64,000 nucleotides of DNA from Clavaria fumosa (lineage: Eukaryota; Basidiomycota; Agaricomycetes; Agaricales; Clavariaceae): assembly GCA_951802425.1 (NCBI GenBank), contig OX637796.1:1178001-1242000 (forward strand), written 5' to 3'. The notes beneath the pieces are model-generated. The model was not told the origin of the DNA. It saw only the letters and a list, made by a program, of their open reading frames with translations, and did not search any database. Below are positions 45,161-55,532 of the stretch, piece by piece. Position 1 is the first letter of the stretch, and the number at the start of each line of letters is the position of its first letter. A program made the position numbers and the translations under genes.

Positions 45161-45966
45161 GGGCCCGTTCGGCAGCAGTTTCTCGCGCGAAAATATCGAG
45201 CCTCTACCACAATCTGACCAGTCCGAGATTAGATAGAGCTTTCTGTGATTGAGAAATTAGTCATGTTCACCGAACACAAATACTAGATTATTATTCAATC
45301 TCTACTGTATGCACACATGGTCAGAACATCTTCTGGAGACTATGCATGCCTTAGACTGCAATAGAAGATGGTCTTGATGGCAGTCTTGGCTGGCGTGGGC
45401 ACGCATAACAGGTTGATCTGTCGATGCGGACCGTCGTCAGCGCCCCCTCGCTTGGACTCATCCCCGAGCATGTCGTGCGTGCGCAAGTTGCGTGCCACTT
45501 GCCGGTAGATCAACGGCCATGTTTGAAGCACAGCCTTGATAGTCAACGTAGAGATCCCCTTGCCGCTGAGGGTATATATAAGTGCGCGCTGCGTGAGGGC
45601 ATCGTCCCGGACGACGAAGTGCACTCGAGTATGTATACTCACCTCTCATGATGATGTACGCGCGGCGACAGCGACCCGAGGACGTCGAGCGACTTCAAAA
45701 GAATGAGCAGCTGAGAAATGTGCGGAGGAAGATGCAGTCGATGTGATGAGGAAAGCACACCAGAGACACGTCAAAGTTTGCGATAATGATTTCAAAAACA
45801 GCTGAGAGTTGTATTTCGATTTTGTACAAGTATCTCTTTCTCAAATACAGAAATTGTATCTAGGAAGTGCTCTCCGAACAGTCTCTCTACTGTGCGCGGG
45901 AGAGCCAGATTCTAATTTCGAATTTGGCAGACACTTTCACGCGAGAAACTGCTGCCGAACGGGCCC
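45161..45966. mobile_element. PIF/Harbinger-like MITE or degenerate transposon, 806 bp
   Basis: The left end reads GGGCCCGTTCGGCAGCAGTT and continues TCTCGCG. The right end is its reverse complement. The inverted repeat is about 32 bp with one mismatch. The flanks are TTA on both sides (45158-45160 and 45967-45969): a 3-bp TTA target duplication, the PIF/Harbinger habit. The interior is AT-richer at its ends. It holds no recognisable transposase, only a minus-strand reading of about 100 codons (45340-45642) that could splice to a short upstream exon. It may be a MITE with filler or captured sequence. Confidence 0.78.
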
Positions 45967-45969
45967 TTA

Positions 45970-46727
45970 TGTATTGGACTTAGGTTAGCGCGCAGCTTCA
46001 TACCCGTGTCTGGTACTCCTTTGTGTGTGTGTGTGTGCTCGGACCTGAAATTGTAAACGAGGCGAGCAGCAGCTGTGACAGCCTCGGGTATCTATCTATC
46101 TATCTACCCCCCAAAAAAACGCATCTACAGCCACAACAATGACTCAGGACAAGAGAAAGAAGACAGCGCGTGTGGTGGTGGTGGTGTGAGTTGATCCGAG
46201 GTTAGGGTGTGGGTAGTGGTAGAACCTGGGCATCACACGCGCGCGGCGACTAACGACGAACGAACGAACGATTGTTCAAATACGCGGGCGTGGCGAGTTG
46301 GGTCCCCCATAATCGATCATCTTTGATGTGCGGGCGTCAAATGGGACAGGTGTCCTAAGAACGGGGGGTGTGGCAACTGGCACAGGAAGGGGGGCGACGT
46401 GTGTGCATGATTGTGGCGAACTAAGGAGGGGGGCTAGAAGGAAGGGGTGGGGCGATGTGCCCCCCCGAAAAAAGGAAGGACGTGAGCATCAGATGGGGAG
46501 TCGGATGAAATTAATGTGGGTGGGGTGGTGGTGCGGTGCGATGTGCACGGTCCTGTGGCCGTGAACTGAAGGGAAGGGGCAAGGGGATGAATGAATAGAT
46601 GAACCCCCAACTCGGCAAGGGCAAGGTTTAGTTGTATAAGGCATTGATGCTGTGATGGCCCTCTCTCTCCCTCTATTCCAACTTTTACTTAGTCCGACGC
46701 ACTGCGCAGCCGCGCCCCCGCGGTTCT
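45970..46727. other. non-coding spacer with microsatellites
   Basis: Contains TG repeats (about 46022-46036), TATC repeats (about 46090-46105) and GAAC repeats (about 46257-46270). No gene recognised. Confidence 0.55.
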
Positions 46728-46966
46728 CGCGCGCTGAAATGAAAAGCACTAGCTAGAGTGATTTCCATCCGATGCCCAGCCAACCCCTTCTAGAGGCTCC
46801 CCATTCATTCTGTTCGTGATTGTCACATGAGGCTGAATTACCACATGCCCATGCTACTACCATTTACCCGTTTGAATTTTTCTTTTCCCTGATCACGATC
46901 GCACCCAACCAGCACTGCACCAAACGCCCCCGTCATCATCATGCTCAGCCCTGTAAATCAATCACG

Positions 46967-47925
46967 CCGCGTGCGGCTTTTTGAACGTGGACGTGGATGG
47001 CTGATTTCACGGGTGTGTTCTGCTGCCGGCCGTGAACGGACACTCCACGCTGTGGTGCGCCCCACTGCCCCCTGAGTAAACGCCGCGATGCTCGCGATCT
47101 GCGGCTCGGCCAGCAGCGCCCGGCGGCTGCGCCATGTGAGGGGGTGCGTATACTCCCAGCCAGGGAGTTCCGGAAGGGGGGAGCGTGTCGTCGGTGGAGC
47201 GCTTTGCGCCTGAGTGTGGTTGGTGTGGATTGGTTCCCCTTTCGTGCTATGAGGAGCGGGCGTTGCGCAGCAGATGGCGGTGGGGGTGCTTTGTTCTCGG
47301 AGAGCCGCATGATGATGTGGTGGTCCCGCAGCGACGCGACTATGTTTCAGCTGGGAGGGGCGGGGGGGGGGGGGCATTGGGCTTGGTTATGCCATTGCTG
47401 CCGGTTGGACGTGAAGCAGAGACAGAGCTTGATGCAGCGGACAGGGTCCCTGGAGCGGATCATGGGGGGTCTGACGTGCCTACCTCCGCGTCGAGAAACG
47501 TTCGCGTGCCCGAGCGGCGGCGCGCGAGGAGCTGGAAGGGTGCTCGCTCCTCTGTTCCTGTTCTCGACCTGGGGCAGGCCGGGGGGCGCCGTTACTTCGG
47601 CCGCGTGGGGCGCGACGCGCGACGCGAAGCCCGGGCCCCTCAGATTCCCTTGAAGGAGGTTGCGAGCGTGCCGACGTCCCCTAGGCCACAGAGGCCGACG
47701 CGGACGAGACGCCGGCCCCCGCGCGTCGGCGCGTCGGCGCGACGCGACGCGACGCGCGCGGTGGTGGTGCGCCGCTTGGGGAAGGCGCAGTGCGGCGCGG
47801 GCGCGTCGAGGGAGGCTTGCGGCATGGCGCGCGTAGAGGGGAGACGGCGCCGGAGCGATTGGGGGCGGCGATGTGGGCTGGGGGTGAGCGGTGAGCGAGC
47901 AGAGAGTGGTTGGTCACGGTGTTGT
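46967..47925 (-). pseudogene. decayed copy of the adenosine-deaminase-like gene
   Basis: Matches the intact gene at 50427-51706 in the same orientation. Minus-strand pieces include SLRDHH (near 47310-47330), PFRNSL (near 47165) and EPQIASIAA (near 47095), the last in a different frame from the preceding piece. DNA identity is clear where 47373-47465 (TATGCCATTGCTGCCGGTTG and onward) parallels 50760-50835. Insertions and frameshifts interrupt the reading. The N-terminal half, including the HAH metal site, is missing or scrambled between about 47650 and 47900. The left flank (46728-46966) also matches 50094-50345, so the duplication included the 3' intergenic sequence. Confidence 0.78.
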
Positions 47926-48090
47926 GCCGTTTATGTCATGTGTATTACATAAGGCCCTCTCCAACTACGTTCTGCGGAACCCTCATCTTCCAGCCATGGG
48001 AGTGTCTAGACCTTGGTAGATGGCCGCCTTTTCTAGTACCACCCAGCAACATGCTTCGTCCGTCTGGTCGCCATCATAATGTGGCGCCGT
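47926..48090 (+). pseudogene. truncated copy of the 5' end of CHS7
   Basis: The promoter stretch GTGTATTACATAAG (about 47940) parallels 51956-51969. It is followed directly by GGAACCCTCATCTTCCAGCC (47976 onward), the end of CHS7 exon 1 (52217 onward), so about 230 bp with the start codon is deleted. Intron 1 and the start of exon 2 (CAACATGCTTCG, then GTCGCCATCATAATG, about 48047-48082) also match. The copy then breaks off. Confidence 0.8.
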
Positions 48091-48960
48091 CTGGCGTGGA
48101 GGATGGGGTGTCGGGTGTGCAAGTGGGGATTGCAGACGTAAGGACTCATTCTTCTTGCACATTGGATACTTGGGAATGACTATCGGGTCCTCCTCGGTTA
48201 CGCCACAATCAGATGGCATGAACAGAGCCCTCTCGTAACTGGACACTCTCACCTGAATTTCTGGTTCCTAACAGCCTTATATGGCGAGACTGTGCGTCGC
48301 GCCCTATCGGCGTTTGTGCGCTGTGTCCTGTCGGCGCTTGTCTGACCTGAACCCTCCATTTTTCGTAGTTCCAGGTCTCGATAGACTGGCTTGGCTGTGC
48401 AACATGAGAACGTCCTGTCCGATGTGACCGCACCACACGTCCCCATAGACATCCTTTCGTTGGTAGACGGCCAATAGTACCACCCAGCAACACGCTTCGT
48501 CCGTCTGGTCGCCATCATAATGCGGGATTGCTGGGGTAAGGACTCATTCTTCATGCACATTGGATACTTGGGAATGACTCCGGGGCCCTCCCCGGTTACG
48601 CCACAATCAGATGGCATGAGCAGAGCCTGGACAGGCGACTGGACTCCTCTCCCTAAGCTCGAGACCGAGGATGAGGGTGAACTAAATTTCCAGATGTGAG
48701 CGAGCCGCACAGGAATGTTATGATGGCATCGTGACTCGTGACCTGGATTTCTGGTTCCTAACAGCCCTTATATGGTGAACATTGTGCGTCGCGTCCTATC
48801 GGCGCTTGTGCGCTGTGTCCTATCGGCGCTTGTCTGACCTGAACCCTCCGTTTTTCATAGTTCCAGGCTTCGATGGACTGGCTTGGCTGTGCAACATGAG
48901 AAGGTCCTGTCCGATGTCACCGTACCACACGTCCCCGTACACATCCTTTCGGACATATCG
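48015..48960. repeat. two direct repeats of about 440 bp carrying a CHS7 fragment
   Basis: Unit 1 (about 48015-48458) and unit 2 (about 48459-48960) both contain, in order: TACCACCCAGCAAC with the CHS7 exon 2 fragment, AAGGACTCATTCTTC, CGCCACAATCAGATGGCATG, TTCTGGTTCCTAACAGCC, TCTGACCTGAACCCTCC and GGCTTGGCTGTGCAACATGA. Unit 2 is rearranged by small indels. No ORF is conserved between units. Confidence 0.8.
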
Positions 48961-49193
48961 CCCCCCTTCTAGCCCCGCCGCAATCATGCACACGTCTTCG
49001 TCCCAACGCCCGTACATCAAAAGATGATGACTTGCGCCAAGCGCGTGATGTGGCGCATGTGGCGATAAGGAAAGTACCCCATGTCTAGCAAGAATACAGA
49101 CCGTCAAAATCGGACGTGTCCTGCGCTTAAAATGAAGACGTACTGCACGCAGTCTGACTCTCGGTCCACTCCTCGTCCTTCCTTTGTAAGCCC

Positions 49194-49805
49194 ATGTCAC
49201 TGAAATCCGTTTTGTTTTTGACGTTTATTCCCTCAGAATCGCCCGCTCCTATGCCTTTCTTCCTCATTCCGATTGCTTTGAAATTATTGGCTGTAGGCGC
49301 GCACCACGCTGCGGCTGCAGGTGCACACCACGCCGTCGTCGCTGCCGCGGCCCATTCATCGCCTCATGTCCTTGCACAAGCTGGTGGCCACCTCGCCCAG
49401 ACCACTCTGCAGACTGCCATCGCCACCGGCTCTGTCGTCGCAGGGGCTACCATCATCGCTGGCACCAGTATGGCTGTCATCCACTTTTGCAAAGATGTCA
49501 GCAAATACAGGGAACGAAACCACCTTGATCCATATGGGAATCGCAAACGGGAGTTGACGCAGGTCGAACGTTGCACCGAGTGCAATAACTGTGGGGACTT
49601 CAATTTGAAGGTGGATGTGAAAGGGAGTAGCAAGCAGGAAAATCTCTGTGCATGCGGTCACACAGGTTGGAAACATCGCAAACCTAGCGAGACTGCAATA
49701 AGGGATGAGGTTGCCCGGTTCATGAAGAGCGTTGGGTGGGATGCTTCGGTTGAAACGCTCCAGGACTTCGCGAAATCATACTCCAAGACTCATAATATTT
49801 CCTGA
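49194..49805 (+). CDS. unrecognised small protein with CxxC/CxCG motif
   Basis: An open reading of 203 codons with stop at 49805. The better start may be the ATG at 49251 (MPFFLIPIALKLLAVGAHHA), giving 184 residues. The N-terminus is hydrophobic and Ala/His-rich (AHHAAAAGAHHAVVAAAAHS). A second hydrophobic helix follows (GSVVAGATIIAGTSMAVIHF). The cytosolic-looking half has CTECNNCGDF and, about 25 residues later, NLCACGHTGWKH, a spacing that could bind zinc. The C-terminus is helical and charged. I recognise no family. It sits between the decayed and intact ADAL-CHS7 loci, in sequence absent from the duplicated segment. The even composition and the Cys pairs favour a real gene. Confidence 0.6.
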   Translation: MSLKSVLFLTFIPSESPAPMPFFLIPIALKLLAVGAHHAAAAGAHHAVVAAAAHSSPHVLAQAGGHLAQTTLQTAIATGSVVAGATIIAGTSMAVIHFCKDVSKYRERNHLDPYGNRKRELTQVERCTECNNCGDFNLKVDVKGSSKQENLCACGHTGWKHRKPSETAIRDEVARFMKSVGWDASVETLQDFAKSYSKTHNIS

Positions 49806-50426
49806 GATATTTGGACTTGTACTTTTTCTTTCGGGTTTGTTTAGGCGTTGTTATTTCCCTCGGGGCTTGTACAGCTTGTGCTATACATTTGTCATCAATG
49901 TGGTCGTCATTTCTTTCGCTGAATTGACACTGGTGGAAGTCGAGCGGGTCGATGGTCTGATGAAAGGTGCGGGCGGTGACGACATCTAACCGGACATATC
50001 TCATGCTGGACAACTATCAAAGCTTTGCACTATGAAAAAACGGAGGGTTCAGGGTCAGATAAGACACGATGCTCAGTGTCCGACATACTAGTCCCGCGGA
50101 TTTCGCGCGCCGAAATGAGCACTGCGTGCCTCTATCCGATGTCCCAACTCTCTTCTGAGACTCCCATTCATTCATTCAGGTCGTGATTTTCACATTGGGG
50201 GGGACCTACAGCTGAGTTGCTCGTCCGTGCGTGCTATACCGTTCACCCCCGGGGCTCGAACGGTTTGATTTTTCCTGATCACGATCGTACCAGCACTCCA
50301 CCACGCCCCTCATGCTCAGCCCTGTTAATCAATCATGCTGCTTGCGCTTTTTTCGTGGAGATGAATAGCTCACAGTTTAACTCTGCTGCCGTCCACGGAC
50401 TCGAGTCTGTGGTGGCCCCATACCAC
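49806..50426. other. intergenic
   Basis: The part from about 50094 is duplicated at 46728 onward. No gene. Confidence 0.6.
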
Positions 50427-51706
50427 TTAAATAAACGCGGCGCGCATGCCCATCGCCGCGATGCTCGCGATCTGCGGCTCGTCCAGCCCCAGGCCGAGCG
50501 GCGGCTGCGCCATGAGGAGCGCGTATTCCCCCAGCAGGGAGTTGCGGAAGGGGAGCGTGTCGTCGGTCTGGTGGGGGGTGCTGTGCGTTAGTGTGGTTGT
50601 TTTGATTTGTCCCCCCCTTTGGTTAGGGGGAGAGCAGAGGAGCGAGTGTTACACAGATGGCGATGGGGTGCTTGTTCTCGAATAGTCGCATGATGTGGTG
50701 GTCCCGCAGCGACGCGACTGTTTTGCAGCTGGAGAGGAGGGGGGCCCATTGAGCTTGTTAATGCCATTGCTGCCGGTTGGACGTACAGCAGATTGGAGCT
50801 TAGACACAGCTCGATGCAGACGGGATCCTTGGAGCGGACGAGGGTCTGTCGTGCCTCCTCGTCGAGGAACGTCGCGTGCCCGAGGCGGTCTGGGTGGAGC
50901 GCGAGGAGCTGGAGGGTGTCGTCTGTCCTGTTCTCGACCTGCTCTTTATTGTCAGCAAGACCATCTGCTTGGGAGGGCCAGAGCCGCCATACCTCTGCGA
51001 TGTGGAGCGTGACACCGAGCCCATGTTTCTTGGCCTCCCTGAAATACTTCGCAAGCATGCCGATGTCCCCGGCCAGCGGGTCTCCACATAGGTCGACGCC
51101 GACGATACGCCGGCCCTCGCGCTTCAGCGCGATGGCAAGCGACATGCACTCTGCGACGACGTCTTCGGACATGCGCCGGTCGATGCTGACGAGGAGCGCC
51201 GCGCGCTCGGCGGGGTAGCGCTCGACCTCGGCGAGGACGGTGCGCAGGTACGCGGCGCGCGTCATGTGGCGCGACGCGCGCGGGGTAGTGCGCAGCTCGA
51301 GGTACGCGCACTGCGGCGCGGGCCCGTCGAGGAAGGACTGCAGCACGGCGCGCGCCGCGCGCGCGAGCGGCGCAGGGGCCGCGGTGAGCGCGTAGATGGA
51401 GGGGAAGAGGGAGAAGAAGGCGTGGATGGAGGGGAAGACGACGCCATCGTGGAGGCGCTGGAGCCCGGCGTGCACGGCGGCGGCGTCTGGGGCGGGGGAT
51501 GGGGCGTCGGGCGTGCTGTCGGGATTGGGGTCGGGGTCGGGGTCGGGGTGGTACTCGCGCGCGAGGGCTTGGAGGACGGGGAGCGGGATGCACCCGTTGA
51601 GGTGGGCGTGCAGCTCGGCCTTGGGGAGCGATTGGAGGAAGGCGACTTGGGCTGGGGTCAGCGAGTGGAGTGCTGCCGCGCCTGGTCCTGAGATTGGGCC
51701 GGACAT
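50427..51706 (-). CDS. adenosine deaminase-like protein (ADAL / N6-methyl-AMP deaminase type)
   Basis: Amidohydrolase-fold deaminase acting on adenosine- or N6-modified AMP-type substrates in purine salvage. ATG at 51706. Metal site 1 is LPKAELHAHLNGCIP (HxH). Then FFSLFPSIYAL, AYLELRTTPRAS, SIDRRMSEDVV, GVDLCGDPLAGD, LGVTLHIAE (His and catalytic Glu), DRLGHATFLDEEA (His), CIELCLSSNLL spliced to CKTVASLRDHH, and after a last intron TDDTLPFRNSLLGEYALLMA with the Asp pair. It ends MRAAFI at 50427. Three introns are supported: one after LHIAE (54 bp, length divisible by three), one after SSNLL and one before TDD. An Asp-Pro repeat (DPDPDPNPDS) is inserted near residue 55. It diverges from CHS7 over 385 bp. 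The pair is duplicated and decayed at 46.7-48.1 kb. Confidence 0.88.
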
Positions 51707-52091
51707 TGGTGCACGGTGTACGGGGAGTGGTGATGCCGGTCATCCAGGTCATGTGACTTACCCACAACCTTCCTGCAACTCCCTACCACTACTTTTCAGT
51801 GGTTTACATAAGCAATCCTAACAAGACACCACTAAATTATTCCTGCTCTTAGCTATATACAGAGAGATATAAAGTAGACTAGCTAATGGGCCCCTCTTTG
51901 ACACAATTGTATCATGTGATATTATGTAATTCGTTGTGCTGCCGTTTACGTCATCAGTGTATTACATAAGACCCTCTCGACCACCACAATCAACGACCGA
52001 CCACAGCATATTGCGCCTCACCGCTCCCTCTGCTTCTTCATTGTGACGAACAGCGAAACCGCTATACAATTGCCCTAGGAAAGGGTACAAC
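51707..52091. promoter_or_regulatory. bidirectional promoter region, ADAL-like and CHS7
   Basis: 385 bp between divergent start codons. The segment GTGTATTACATAAG (51956-51969) is kept in the decayed copy at about 47940. Confidence 0.45.
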
Positions 52092-53472
52092 ATGGGCGTC
52101 GACTTTGGCTCATTCAATAAAATATGCGAGACCGCTGCGCTCGTCATATGTCCCCTCGTTGGCACGACACATGGCATTGAGCCATTCTGCTACAGCAGGA
52201 ACGTGGATGTTGCTGGAACCCTCATCTTCCAGCCATGTGAGTGTCTAGACTGTGGTAGACGACCCCCTTTTCTAATAGTACCACCCAGCAACATGCTTCG
52301 TCCATCTGGTCGCCATCATCATGACAGCCATTATGATTTATCATATACGAAGCAAATATACCGCTGTTGGTGGGTTGTCTCTCTACACTTGGTCGGGCGG
52401 CGAAGGTGTTGACTCTTCTCTCAAGGCCGGAAGGAAATCGTCATGTTTTTCTGGCTCTACGCCATCATTGAATTCCTCGCTCTCTTCCTTGACTCAGGAA
52501 TCATCCCAATAGCCTCATCTAGCTATCCTGTGAGATCGCGTCTAATCTTATTGCGTAGGGTATGTCTGAACATTTTCCTTAGTGGTTCGCGGCTGTCTAT
52601 ACAGGACTTGTCGCCGCTGCCTACTGCTGTCTCCTCGTCAACGGTTTCGTTGGCTTCCAGTTCGCAGAGGATGGAACGCCGCTGTCTTTATGGGTCAGTG
52701 ATACTTTATACTTCTTTTCCGCTCCCCCTCACATGGATGCTCCATAGCTCCTGCGCTTATCCTGTCTTGCCGTATTCGCCGTCTCGTTCTTCATCGCCAT
52801 CGCCACGTTCAAATCCTTCGCCGGCTTCTCCTTCTCAAAGCCGCTCGGGCTCTGGATCGTGTACATCCTCTGGCCGCTCGTGTGCACCTCGATCTACATC
52901 GTCTCGCAGCTCATTCTCGTCTTCCGCACGCTCGACGACCGGTGGCCGATCGGCGACATCATCTTTGGCACGGCGTTCTTCACGATCGCGCAGGTCCTGC
53001 TGTTCGCGTTCAGCATCACGATTTGCGACGCCATCAAGCACTACATTGACGGGCTATTCTTCTTCACGCTGTGCATTCTGCTGAGTGTCATGATGGTGTA
53101 CAAGTATTGGGACTCCATCACGGTGAGTCGTCGTTCTGTTCCTTCCGTACCCGCCAGGTGGCTCAACGAAACGCCCCCCCGTCCGGGGTTCATGTACCTG
53201 TGCAGAAAGAGGACCTGGAGTTCTCGGTCGGGTCGAAGGTCGCCGTGTGGGAGGTCAAGGACCCGCTGCTGGCGGCGAACGGGCCCGCGGACTACCCGGA
53301 GGAGGAGTCGGCGAGCAACTACCACGGCGGCGCGCCTGCGAGTCTTGTTGGCGGGATCAGCGGCGGCCAAATGTATGGCGCCCCTACGCCGTCGCCGAGG
53401 CATCCCGGGTATCCCAGTCCTGGTGGATCGCCGATGGGAAGAGGGTACCCGCCGAGCAATGAGCGGTACTAG
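52092..53472 (+). CDS. CHS7: chitin synthase export chaperone Chs7
   Basis: ER membrane chaperone needed for chitin synthase exit from the ER. ATG at 52092 gives [20 protein letters not shown], then [20 protein letters not shown], the family's luminal N-terminus. Exon 2 begins at [20 protein letters not shown] and KYTAVG. Later exons give [47 protein letters not shown], the phenylalanine-rich helix [40 protein letters not shown] and [20 protein letters not shown]. About seven transmembrane helices. The cytosolic tail [20 protein letters not shown] ends in a Gly/Pro/Ser-rich stretch with stop at 53472. About seven exons. Its 5' end has been copied into the 48-kb repeats. Confidence 0.92.
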
Positions 53473-53732
53473 CGATGCTGAGGGATTTCTTTTGGTGTCG
53501 TTTCCTTTCTTGTCTGAACTGTCTTTTATCGTCGCACTCGTTTCTCTCCCCTAATGTCCTAATTTCGGCCATGGATCAGTCACTGTGAGGAGGATTGTTT
53601 TGGAGTGCAGGTTTGTCGCAGAGCAACTCTGCCATGAAACCTCTATCTTGCATTTCTGCATGGATGAGATTGAGTCGTGATCCGCGAGGTCGCCATGTCG
53701 CGCTAAGCTGTCCCTTTGCTTCAACTACCAAA

Positions 53733-54935
53733 ATGCCCTCTATTGGCCCACAAATACCAGCCCATCTCTTGCAACGACGCGCCTCGCGCTCACCCTCGTC
53801 CTCACCCCCGCATTCGCAAGCTGGCCCGCAAATACCGACGGAGCTGCTGTCCCACTCCACCAAAGGTGGCGATGCTCAAAATGACGAGGACGACGCCGAC
53901 TATACTCCTGCGCTCCCACCCGACATGCTCCCTTCTCGTGGCGCCAGCGCCTCCTCGCTTGCGCCGGGGGCGAGGCGGGGACCGGTCGTAGGACCCACGA
54001 TGCCTCTGTCAACTTCTCGCCCCTCGAACGCTATCGGGCTTGAGAATGATGACGCCGACGACGACGGGTCAGAGGACGAGATTGGCCCTAAGCCCCCGCC
54101 GGCGGGCGTCTCTCATGCTGAGGAGGACGACCCGGTGCGCGAGTTCATGGAGCGGGAGGAGCGCAGGCGGAAGGCGGTTAGTCGCACGAAACTCTATTCT
54201 GGTCATTCAGAGCTCACGCACGACGCGCGGGCGCCCTGTCTGTCTACTAGGAGGCGGAGCCGCCCAAGAAGCTGCAGCGGGAGGAATGGATGCTCGTCCC
54301 CCCCACTTCGAGTGGCCTACTCAGCGGTACGTGTCTCCACGAATATCCACCCGTACCCATCCTGCCTGCCCCTTATGCGTGCACCCAGGGCTCGACCCGA
54401 CGCGGCTCAAGCCCCGCCAGTTCCGCGCGACAGCGGCGCCGACGGCGCCGAGCACGGCGAACAACCTGTGGACGGAGACGCCCGCGGAGCGGCAGCAGCG
54501 TCTCGCAGATGAGGTGTCGGGGAAGCGCCGGCGCGCGGCGAATGCGGACGCGACAGAGGACGACGCGGAGGAGGCAGAACGTCGGCTGAGGCAGCGCAGG
54601 GACGAGCGGATCCGGAGAGAGGTGGAGGAGCAGACGGTGTGTCTCTCCTTCATTGTGCACTTCCTTATGCTCACTCCCGTTTTGGATGTGCATTTGGGAT
54701 ACATTATTAGCGTCAACTGCGGGGTCCTACGCTGCTCTCGCAACACGCCTCGCGGATGAAGGCGAGCGCGGCGCCGAAAGAGGGCGACGACGAGCAGCCG
54801 CCCGCGATTTGGGACCATGGGCGAGACATGAGTCTTGGCGGGCGGCTGATGGACGACCGCGAAAGGGGCAAAATCATCCGGGAGGCGCGGTCGTTGGGCG
54901 ATCGGTTTGGGAAGGGCAAGTTCCTTGGTTCTTGA
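53733..54935 (+). CDS. GPALPP-motif protein (DUF3752)
   Basis: Nuclear-type, intrinsically disordered protein. The animal counterpart is GPALPP1; the fungal function is unknown. ATG at 53733 opens with the family motifs: MPSIGPQIPAHLL, AGPQIPTELL, TPALPPDML and GPVVGPTMP. The acidic DDADDDGSEDEIGPKPP and a Glu/Arg helix (REFMEREERRRKA) follow. After an intron, PKKLQREEWMLVPPTSSGLL is the diagnostic DUF3752 entry. Then GLDPTRLKPRQFRATAAPTA, NLWTETPAERQQRLADEV, a charged helix and the C-terminal ASRMKASAAPKEGDDEQP to GKFLGS (stop at 54935). About five exons. Confidence 0.85.
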
Positions 54936-55532
54936 AGTCTGTCGGAGGCGTTGTCTGGGCCTGTGTTGTCTGTGGCTAGCTGGTACGTTGTCTTTGATGG
55001 GTGCCTGTTATATTCCTTGTCTTACAGTACAGCGTCAGCCCCCACGCTGGATCTGTGCTTTCGGAGATGTCTGATACGTTGGCCGTCGAATCGTCACGAA
55101 CCCGGAGTGGGACACTTTTGTTCGACACTGGTTCCCTACTGCCAACGGCCTTATCTACACTCCCAGCGAAACCACGCGTATCAGGCTCTCTCCCGAGCGC
55201 CTCGGCGGTTCACCACACTGATCCTCCCTTCCTGAAAGCCTCTCCAAATATCCAGCAGCGGTTGCGCGATCCACGTAACTCAGATCTCGAAGTTTTTGTT
55301 GTGGTTAACCGGCATTGGGCAAAAGACCGAGCGCCGCTGCGGCAACTCGCACGTGCGAGCCTCCCTGCGTGTGGTTGTTAGCCTCGCGAGACGTCTTCTA
55401 GTGCATTGTATATCGTGCCGAAATTCCTGGCAGACCACGCAGTGGCACGCATGAGCGCGTCAGCACGTGATGACTTCCAACGCCATCGTCAGACACGCAA
55501 CGTTGAGCTGCGAAGGCACAGTACCATCGCTC
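54936..55532. other. unresolved spacer with two competing frames
   Basis: An ATG at 55067 opens 104 codons (MSDTLAVESSRTRSGTLLFD onward). The next frame over the same bases reads NPEWDTFVRHWFPTANGLIY. Neither matches a known family, and neither can be chosen with confidence. Confidence 0.3.

Noticed and set aside
45655..45750. LPPH...LDV segment like a pogo/Tc1 DDE transposase inside the MITE
   Set aside because: The match is short with an insertion in the middle, no other DDE blocks are present, and the TTA duplication does not fit the TA of that superfamily.
47185..47952. 255-codon plus-strand ORF over the ADAL relic
   Set aside because: Antisense reading of a decayed GC-rich gene; Arg-rich and without conserved motifs.
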